Below the pieces are notes generated by a model. The model was not told where the DNA came from, did no database searches, and saw nothing but the letters and a program-made list of their open reading frames with translations. Below, piece after piece: positions 58,320-64,000 of a stretch of DNA of 64,000 nucleotides; the first letter of the stretch is position 1, and each line of letters begins with the position of its first letter. The stretch lies in assembly GCF_016508255.1 (NCBI RefSeq), contig NZ_JADVKT010000001.1, positions 682,001 through 746,000 of the forward strand. The letters run 5' to 3'. The position numbers and the translations under genes are program-made. This DNA comes from Acinetobacter calcoaceticus (lineage in GTDB: Bacteria; Pseudomonadota; Gammaproteobacteria; Pseudomonadales; Moraxellaceae).

Positions 58320-59006
58320 TTAAGAACCGCTCACCCAAAGACCATCTTCCATATGCAAGATCGAATCTGCTGCCTGAGCTAACTGCTCATCATGAGTCAC
58401 AATGAGCATTGCCATATTGAGTTCTTTCTTAAGATCGGTCAGTAATTCAAAAATACCTAGAGCTGTTTTACGGTCTAGGTTTCCTGTAGGTTCATCGGCC
58501 AGAACAACCGCAGGTTGAGTGACCAAAGCACGAGCCAAAGCAACACGTTGGCGCTCACCGCCTGAAAGCTCACCAGGCTGATGATCCATACGATGAGATA
58601 ATCCCACTCGATCTAATAAATATTCAGCTTGTGCTTTTACCGATTTGAATTGGCTATCTGGACGAAGCATCAGAGGCATTGCCACATTTTCAAGGGCAGT
58701 AAACTCAGGTAATAAATGGTGAAATTGATAAACAAAACCGAGGTATTTGTTACGTTGAAAACCACGCTCGGCTTCACCTAAATTATCAAAACGCTGACCA
58801 TTTAAAAATACTTGTCCTTGCGTTGGTTGCTCTAGACCACCTAACGCATGAAGCAAAGTACTTTTACCTGAACCGCTCGCACCAACAATCGAAACAAACT
58901 GCCCTGCTTCAACTTGTAAAGACAAACCTTTAATGACTTCAACCTTAGATTTACCATCATCAAAATGTTTGTAGATATCTTTTGCTTCTAAAACAATTTT
59001 ACTCAT
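58320..59006 (-). CDS. lolD: Lipoprotein-releasing ABC transporter ATPase LolD
   Basis: ATPase that powers release of outer-membrane lipoproteins to LolA. Walker A GASGSGKSTLLHA, signature LSGGERQRVALARAL and Walker B VVLADEPTGNLD are visible. Length about 228 residues from ATG 59006. The frame is open to 59042, but ATG 59006 (MSKIVLEAKDIYK) overlaps the lolC stop by eight bases and matches the family start. Confidence 0.95.
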   Translation of the reverse strand: MSKIVLEAKDIYKHFDDGKSKVEVIKGLSLQVEAGQFVSIVGASGSGKSTLLHALGGLEQPTQGQVFLNGQRFDNLGEAERGFQRNKYLGFVYQFHHLLPEFTALENVAMPLMLRPDSQFKSVKAQAEYLLDRVGLSHRMDHQPGELSGGERQRVALARALVTQPAVVLADEPTGNLDRKTALGIFELLTDLKKELNMAMLIVTHDEQLAQAADSILHMEDGLWVSGS

Positions 59007-60234
59007 AACGCAGTGCCTCGGCAGGTTGAACTTTGGCCGCACGAAGTGCCGGATAAATCGTTGCCAAGAAGCTTAAAAGTAAAGATACAGTCACAATAAT
59101 CGTCACATCTTGCCATCTTAAATAAGAAGGTAGGTAATGCACAAAGTAAGCATCAAATAGATTTAAGCCTAACACATTGTTAAACCATGAAATGATATCA
59201 CTAATGGTTAAAGCCAAAATTACACCTAAAACCGTACCAGCAACTGTTCCAATCACACCAATGACAGTACCTTGCACCATAAAGATTTTAGTAATCATTG
59301 ATGGCGAAGCGCCTAATGTACGCAAAATGGCAATATCTGATTTTTTATCGGTCACAACCATAACCAATGACGAAACGATATTAAATGCTGCAACAACAAT
59401 AATGAGTACAAGTAACAAACCAACTAGTGTTTTTTCCATTTGAATGGCGTTAAACAAATTGCCATGCGTATAAGTCCAGTTCGTTGCGTAGAAATTGCTT
59501 GGCAAACTTTTTACCAAGTCATCTGCAACTTTTGGCGCAGCAAAAATATCATCTAGTTTTAAACGGACACCTTGGGCACCATCTGGCAAGCGTAATAAGG
59601 TTGATGCATCATATAATGCGATATAACCCACCATAGAGTCGACTTCAGCCCCTACACTAAAAATACCAACCACTTTAAAACGCTTGAAACGAGGCACTAC
59701 ACCTGCTGGAGACGGCGTTGCTTCAGGTAAAACTAATGTCACGCTGTCATTTAGGCGCAAACCTAATGAATCAGCCATATCTTTACCAAGAACAATACCA
59801 AATTCACCCTTTTTAAGTGAATCTAAGCTACCAGCAACAATATGATTTTGAATAATAGAGACATTCTTTTCATATTTTGGGTCAATACCCGTCACCATAA
59901 TACCAGCGACTTGCCCTTGCGCAGTTAACATACCTTGCAATTGCGTAAAAGGTGCAACCCCAGTTACATGTGGATGATGTTCAACTCGCTTCACCAGCTC
60001 AGGCCAATCCGTGAGGATTTGTGTAGATGAAACTGTCGCTTGCGGTACCATTCCCAAAACACGGTTTTTTAATTCGCGATCGAAACCGTTCATGACAGAA
60101 AGTACCGTAATCAGCACAGCGACACCTAGTGTCAAACCGATCATCGAAACCAATGCAATAAAAGAAATAAAATGATTACTGCGTCTTGCGCGAGTATATC
60201 TCAACCCTATATACAGTGAGATTGGTTTAAACAT
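58999..60234 (-). CDS. lolC: Lipoprotein-releasing permease LolC/LolF
   Basis: Inner-membrane partner of LolD, about 411 residues, with one N-terminal segment (MFKPISLYIGLRYTRARR then a hydrophobic run), a large periplasmic domain, and three C-terminal segments. Acinetobacter is one of the groups described as using one permease (LolF) in place of LolC plus LolE, and I see no lolE here. ATG 60234 is preceded by AGAAGG; TTG 60249 is also open. The lolC-lolD overlap shows an operon. Confidence 0.9.
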   Translation of the reverse strand: MFKPISLYIGLRYTRARRSNHFISFIALVSMIGLTLGVAVLITVLSVMNGFDRELKNRVLGMVPQATVSSTQILTDWPELVKRVEHHPHVTGVAPFTQLQGMLTAQGQVAGIMVTGIDPKYEKNVSIIQNHIVAGSLDSLKKGEFGIVLGKDMADSLGLRLNDSVTLVLPEATPSPAGVVPRFKRFKVVGIFSVGAEVDSMVGYIALYDASTLLRLPDGAQGVRLKLDDIFAAPKVADDLVKSLPSNFYATNWTYTHGNLFNAIQMEKTLVGLLLVLIIVVAAFNIVSSLVMVVTDKKSDIAILRTLGASPSMITKIFMVQGTVIGVIGTVAGTVLGVILALTISDIISWFNNVLGLNLFDAYFVHYLPSYLRWQDVTIIVTVSLLLSFLATIYPALRAAKVQPAEALRYE

Positions 60235-60483
60235 ACCTTCTAAATCCAAGGTGATTGATGGGAAATAGCAGATGCTAATGTCAACATCGACTATTTGGCC
60301 ATATCGTTAGATGCTGTATTAAGGTTTAAAAATCAGTAAGTTCTGATCTTCCCTTAACAATCCTAATATTATATTGCTGCGCTATTTTCTACTACTTAAG
60401 TTGGGAGATCAATTTGATCATGCATTTCGCTACGAATTAGAACAATTTAATGAATAAGCTCAACAAATTACCCAGATCTTCTC

Positions 60484-61392
60484 CTATTTAGACTTAATAT
60501 GTTGAGCAAAATTTCGATTGGCTTGAATGTCTTTATAGAAATACAGAAATAGCCCAAACAGGATAATTAAAGCACCTACAAAAACCATAATCGAAAGTTG
60601 TTCGTGGTTTAAAGCAGCTCCGATCATCATGGCTAACATCGGTGTAATTACCGTCGTTAAAGATAAAGTTGTTGCCTGAATATTTTGTATAAGTTTGAAG
60701 TAACAAAACATGGCGACCAATGAAGCCATCAGTACCGTATAAATTAAAGCAAATAAAGATTTAGCTTCTGGTAAATGTGTCGGTGCATATTGCCAAATAA
60801 ATGGAATAAGACAACTTGCTAAAATTGAAGAAACTAAAATAGAACCGGTTGCCTGAGCCATAGGCTGAATTTGGGCATTAACTCTCTTAACCCAGAAAAT
60901 TGAAAAAGAATAGACAAACACACTCATCAGCATGAGGACAATGCCGAACGGATGCACATGCTGATTTGAGCCACTCAAACAAATAATAGCTAAACCGCAC
61001 ACTGCAATCGCCATACCGACCCATTGCAGCCTATAAAGTTGCTGACCAAATGCAAAACGACCAATAAGCCCAGCCATAATAGGTGCTAAACCAAACATAA
61101 GCGCAATCATGCCTGAACTTAAATATTGGGTTGCGGCATAGGTAAAAATTTGAGAACCAATTAAGCTAAAAGACCCAGCAACATAACTATGAATTGCTTG
61201 TTTATGAACTGGAAAAGGTGTTCTTAAAATCAGTAATACAGTTACAGCCAAAGGCAAGGCAATAAAGAAACGTAGCAATAATGCCCACATCATATGTATA
61301 TCGGAGACGCTCCAGACAATTGCCAATGGTGTTGTGGCCCAGATAAACACTAACAAGGCATAGGTTAAAGCCAAATTGGTTTGCGATGGCAT
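60484..61392 (-). CDS. EamA/DMT-family transporter
   Basis: 302 residues with about ten hydrophobic segments in two EamA repeats, each of roughly five helices. Members export amino acids, metabolites or drugs; the substrate cannot be read. Start: ATG 61392, seven bases after the YaiI-family stop, so the two may be cotranscribed. Confidence 0.85.
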   Translation of the reverse strand: MPSQTNLALTYALLVFIWATTPLAIVWSVSDIHMMWALLLRFFIALPLAVTVLLILRTPFPVHKQAIHSYVAGSFSLIGSQIFTYAATQYLSSGMIALMFGLAPIMAGLIGRFAFGQQLYRLQWVGMAIAVCGLAIICLSGSNQHVHPFGIVLMLMSVFVYSFSIFWVKRVNAQIQPMAQATGSILVSSILASCLIPFIWQYAPTHLPEAKSLFALIYTVLMASLVAMFCYFKLIQNIQATTLSLTTVITPMLAMMIGAALNHEQLSIMVFVGALIILFGLFLYFYKDIQANRNFAQHIKSK

Positions 61393-61399
61393 ACAATGC

Positions 61400-61870
61400 T
61401 CACTTAGCTATTTTGCGTTTTTGCTTCAAAATTGTTTGATCTAATGCACTCGAAAATTCACGTTTATCTCGCTCAGAAATAGGGGGTGGGCCGCCTGTCT
61501 GTACACCAGCACCACGAAGCGTATCCATGAAATCACGCAGATGTAACCGTGCTTTAACATTCGCAGTTGTATAGACTTCGCCTCGGGGATGAATAGCAAC
61601 GCCACCCTTTTCAATGACTTGAGCTGCTAGTGGAATATCTTGTGTAATGACAATGTCATTTTCAATCATACGATCAACTATTTCTTTATCTGCCTGATCG
61701 GCACCACTTAAAACCTGTATTGACTTGATGCGGACTGAGGGCGTAATCCCAACATTTTGATTAGCAACAAAGATGACTTCTAATTGATAACGATCTGATG
61801 CCCGCAAAATCACTTCACGTAATATTCTTGGTAAGGCGTCTGCGTCTACCCATAGCTTAAATGGCAGCAC
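61400..61870 (-). CDS. YaiI/YqxD (DUF188) family protein
   Basis: About 156 residues from GTG 61870 ([19 protein letters not shown]), which matches the family's usual length of about 150. The frame is open to ATG 61939 but the extra 23 residues look unlike the family. The WVDADALP opening, [16 protein letters not shown] and [12 protein letters not shown] blocks are typical of YaiI/YqxD. The fold is PIN/NYN-like and a nuclease role is possible but unproven. GGAAATAGAG lies upstream of the GTG. Confidence 0.8.
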   Translation of the reverse strand: MLPFKLWVDADALPRILREVILRASDRYQLEVIFVANQNVGITPSVRIKSIQVLSGADQADKEIVDRMIENDIVITQDIPLAAQVIEKGGVAIHPRGEVYTTANVKARLHLRDFMDTLRGAGVQTGGPPPISERDKREFSSALDQTILKQKRKIAK

Positions 61871-62131
61871 GTTATTCTCTATTTCCACTAAAAATATAAG
61901 TCTAACAGATGCTTTTCTAAGGTGAATAGTAATAAGCACTAAACTTATTTTTAATTTGGTGTTTAATTTTTTACGAACTCAAGGCACTTTATTTCATAAA
62001 TAAAAGCAGTATGTATCTTTAAATGACTAAATATGTGCTTTTACAAGAGAATTTACATATGGTGACTTGAAAAATAGCAAACACCCTCGATTTAATATAA
62101 CAAGTAATGTGAACCCAACAGCATCGTGCTT

Positions 62132-63073
62132 ATGAAAAATCAAAACAGTCCAGAAGTAATTAAAGTAAAAGACCAAAATTTTGGTAGTCATGGAGAACAT
62201 TGGAATCTATTGACATCCCATCCCGAAACAGATGTACCAAAATGGTTAGGACTAGCACTTGATGCACCTGTCATGCCCATGGGCTTATGTGAACATGAAG
62301 AAGACATGGATCAATCTTTTTGGTTGATTCAAGGCCCTCAAGACCAAAAAGTTACAATCAACCAGATTATTGCGGTTGAAAATCAGAAGCCTCGTGCACT
62401 CAAAACAGCTTTTCCAAGTTTTGAAAGTCCATATCAATATAATGCGAAAATTGAACGTATCATTACTTGTGACTCTGCGACACAAGCAGTGTTAAGTTTA
62501 AGACTAAATAAAAATACAACTGTTTATGCATTTGATAATTTATTTAGCATTAATTCTTGTCAATATGACAAAACTCAAAACTATCAAGTTCAATTTAATG
62601 CATGGGCTTATGAATTAGAAGCTGTTCCAGCAGGTGAGAAAATTGTTGTTGATGACCCAGCTTCAATTAAACATCACCGTGCATTAAATGCAATTTTAAC
62701 TGAACATAATGGTATTGCTCCTGAAAACTTACAGGAACTCATTAATGAGTGGCAGCCAAAAACCCCAGAAGATCAAGAACCTGTAACTGTTGATTTTTCT
62801 AAAATGGTCGCTTATTTATATGGTGAAAATCTTGGTCAAGAAGATGAAGCATGGTTCCAAGGTAATATCGTTGGCAAGACTTCTATGACATTTATGGGGG
62901 CAGAATATACCCTTTATGATGTTACTTTGGTTTTAGAAGATGAGCTTCCTGCCATATTAGTGCGTATTGCAACCAAAAACGATTTGTATAAAAACTTTAA
63001 TATTGGCGAATATATTCGCGGTAATATCTGGATTCAGGCGACTATTTGTGCTAAAAAGGGTGAAACTAATTGA
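62132..63073 (+). CDS. Orphan 313-aa protein of unknown function
   Basis: 313 residues, no signal peptide or membrane segment, rich in Glu, Asp and Asn. An N-terminal part (SHGEHWNLLTSHPETDVPKW, LCEHEEDMDQSFWLIQGP) is followed by an alpha/beta-looking C-terminus (VRIATKNDLYKNFNIGEYI, RGNIWIQATI). I do not recognise a family. Start: ATG 62132; GTG 62126 is also in frame. It stands alone after 261 bases of AT-rich DNA and is followed 33 bases later by a 48-aa membrane peptide. Confidence 0.7.
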   Translation: MKNQNSPEVIKVKDQNFGSHGEHWNLLTSHPETDVPKWLGLALDAPVMPMGLCEHEEDMDQSFWLIQGPQDQKVTINQIIAVENQKPRALKTAFPSFESPYQYNAKIERIITCDSATQAVLSLRLNKNTTVYAFDNLFSINSCQYDKTQNYQVQFNAWAYELEAVPAGEKIVVDDPASIKHHRALNAILTEHNGIAPENLQELINEWQPKTPEDQEPVTVDFSKMVAYLYGENLGQEDEAWFQGNIVGKTSMTFMGAEYTLYDVTLVLEDELPAILVRIATKNDLYKNFNIGEYIRGNIWIQATICAKKGETN

Positions 63074-63106
63074 ATTTCACTAATATTTTAATAATTAGGT
63101 TATTGA

Positions 63107-63253
63107 ATGAAGATTATACCCGAACAAACGACCAGCCTCATTCAATCTAGTAGCCTGCGCATAAAGGTCGATACTGGTGCGTTTTGCTTTTTTGTATTGG
63201 GTATGTTCTTAGCTGCTATATTCATGCACCAGTTTGGTTTAGTTCCTTTTTAA
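63107..63253 (+). CDS. 48-aa small membrane protein
   Basis: Reads MKIIPEQTTSLIQSSSLRIK, then a hydrophobic run of about 20 residues (FCFFVLGMFLAAIFMHQFGL) and ends VPF. One membrane segment with a polar N-terminus. A weak AGGTT lies upstream of ATG 63107. It follows the orphan gene by 33 bases on the same strand. Function unknown; it may be a small partner protein. Confidence 0.5.
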   Translation: MKIIPEQTTSLIQSSSLRIKVDTGAFCFFVLGMFLAAIFMHQFGLVPF

Positions 63254-63268
63254 TTTTAATATATTCAA

Positions 63269-63298
63269 AAATAAAGCCCTCATTTGAGGGCTTTATTT
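63269..63298. terminator. Terminator between small membrane gene and serC
   Basis: A 13-base stem (63269-63281 with 63286-63298) with loop ATTT and A/T flanks, working for either direction. Confidence 0.85.
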
Positions 63299-63309
63299 AT
63301 TTGATTTAC

Positions 63310-64000
63310 TTAACCATTACGCTTTGCAAAATCATCCATAAAGCGAATTAAAGCCTGTACGCCTTCTAACGGCACAGCGTTATAAATACTTGCACGCATA
63401 CCACCTACTGAACGGTGACCTGCTAAGTTCAACAAATGATTTGCTTCCGCTTCTTTTAAGAATTGCTTGTCTAAAGCTTCGTCTGCCAAAGTAAATGGCA
63501 CATTCATGATTGAACGGTTTGGAATCGCAATCGGGTTATTATAGAAATCGCTTGAGTCAATATAACCATATAATAACTGAGCTTTTTCAAGGTTCACTTT
63601 ATGGATAGCATCTACCCCACCCTGCTCTAGCAACCACTCAAATACCAAACCAGACAAGTACCATGCATAAGTCGATGGTGTATTAACCATAGAACCATTT
63701 TTCGCTTGGTCACCATATTTTAAAATGCTTGGAATTTCAGGTTTGGCTTGATCGAGTAAGTCATCACGAACAATGACGATGGTTAAACCAGCAGGACCAA
63801 TATTTTTCTGTGCGCCAGCGTAGATCAAACCAAACTTGGTCACATCTAATGGAGCAGATAAAATGCTTGATGAATAGTCACAAACGAGCGGAGCTTTTAC
63901 ATCAGGAATTTCTGCGAATTGTAAACCACCAATCGTTTCATTATCTGCATAATGTACATATGCTGCATCGTCAGATAAATTCCATTCGCTTTGCTCAGAA
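63310..64000 (-). CDS. serC: Phosphoserine aminotransferase, 5' end beyond window
   Basis: PLP enzyme of serine and pyridoxine synthesis. The frame remains open to the right edge (first codon seen at 63999), so the N-terminal part is outside the window. Visible are DYSSSILS, the PLP lysine in [13 protein letters not shown], and the C-terminal [22 protein letters not shown] region. About 230 residues of the usual 360 are present. Confidence 0.95.
   Translation of the reverse strand, partial: SEQSEWNLSDDAAYVHYADNETIGGLQFAEIPDVKAPLVCDYSSSILSAPLDVTKFGLIYAGAQKNIGPAGLTIVIVRDDLLDQAKPEIPSILKYGDQAKNGSMVNTPSTYAWYLSGLVFEWLLEQGGVDAIHKVNLEKAQLLYGYIDSSDFYNNPIAIPNRSIMNVPFTLADEALDKQFLKEAEANHLLNLAGHRSVGGMRASIYNAVPLEGVQALIRFMDDFAKRNG

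Noticed and set aside
60380..60480. Fragment reading LGDQFDHAFRYELEQFNE, then a stop, then further in-frame residues
   Set aside because: It may be the remains of a gene, but it has no start, contains a stop and I cannot tie it to a family.
1..64000. CRISPR arrays, tRNA or rRNA genes, insertion sequences, prophage genes
   Set aside because: I looked for spaced repeats, cloverleaf-like stems, terminal inverted repeats with transposase frames, and phage structural genes, and found none I could support. A tRNAscan-SE and ISfinder search would settle this.

Overview
The window is a chromosomal segment of a gammaproteobacterium that I assign to Acinetobacter, probably the A. calcoaceticus-baumannii complex. 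The evidence is low GC with A/T-ending codons, a close match by eye to the Acinetobacter outer membrane protein CarO, a single large-type PurL, a LolC/LolF-LolD pair with no LolE in the window, and many proteins that read as Acinetobacter orthologues. I see no rRNA, tRNA, insertion sequence, prophage or CRISPR array. Nearly every gene is an intact housekeeping or envelope gene. Product names come from recognising motifs and remembered family features, not from a database search.

Layout, left to right. 1-4,624 (minus): lepA, lepB, a DUF4845 membrane protein, rnc and era (cut by the left edge), covering translation, protein export and RNA processing. 4,785-9,097: two hotdog thioesterases, a HtrA/MucD-type periplasmic protease and nadB. 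9,235-11,728 (minus): pabC-mltG-tmk. 11,993-17,459 (plus): a sulfate uptake cluster with a periplasmic binding protein, a small serine hydrolase, cysT, cysW, cysA and a CysB-type LysR activator. 17,545-18,273 (minus): carO. 18,565-21,337 (plus): dapD, queE, queC and a small secreted protein. 21,338-26,600: a mixed region with a decayed Dph6-like gene, a peroxiredoxin, a CAP-domain lipoprotein, a glyoxalase-fold protein, an NMN adenylyltransferase, an enoyl-CoA isomerase-like protein, a NIF3-like small protein, an unlisted 41-aa membrane peptide and a Bcr/CflA efflux pump.

26,679-33,866: purL, then dgt, ruvA and ruvB. 34,072-35,406: a secreted M20 amidohydrolase. 35,616-40,631: the Tol-Pal operon ybgC-tolQ-tolR-tolA-tolB-pal. 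41,063-42,870: fbp and a SpoU methyltransferase. 43,009-44,333: three overlapping genes encoding an ECF-type sigma factor, a single-pass membrane protein in the anti-sigma position and a secreted DUF3106 protein. 44,427-48,731 (minus): two tandem secreted proteins with CSLREA motifs, beta-helix-like bodies and GlyGly-CTERM tails. 49,072-63,253: hda-like, an AI-2E family permease, purM-purN, a hydrolase, an S49 peptidase, a lipid A-type acyltransferase, comEC, lolD-lolC/F, a DMT permease, a YaiI-family protein, an orphan 313-aa protein and a 48-aa membrane peptide. The window ends inside serC.

The candidates for undescribed biology are the CSLREA/GlyGly-CTERM pair with its leader inverted repeats, the sigma/membrane/DUF3106 operon, the serine hydrolase inside the sulfate operon, two small membrane proteins and the orphan 313-aa protein. 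Nothing here looks like a complete new defence system or mobile element.
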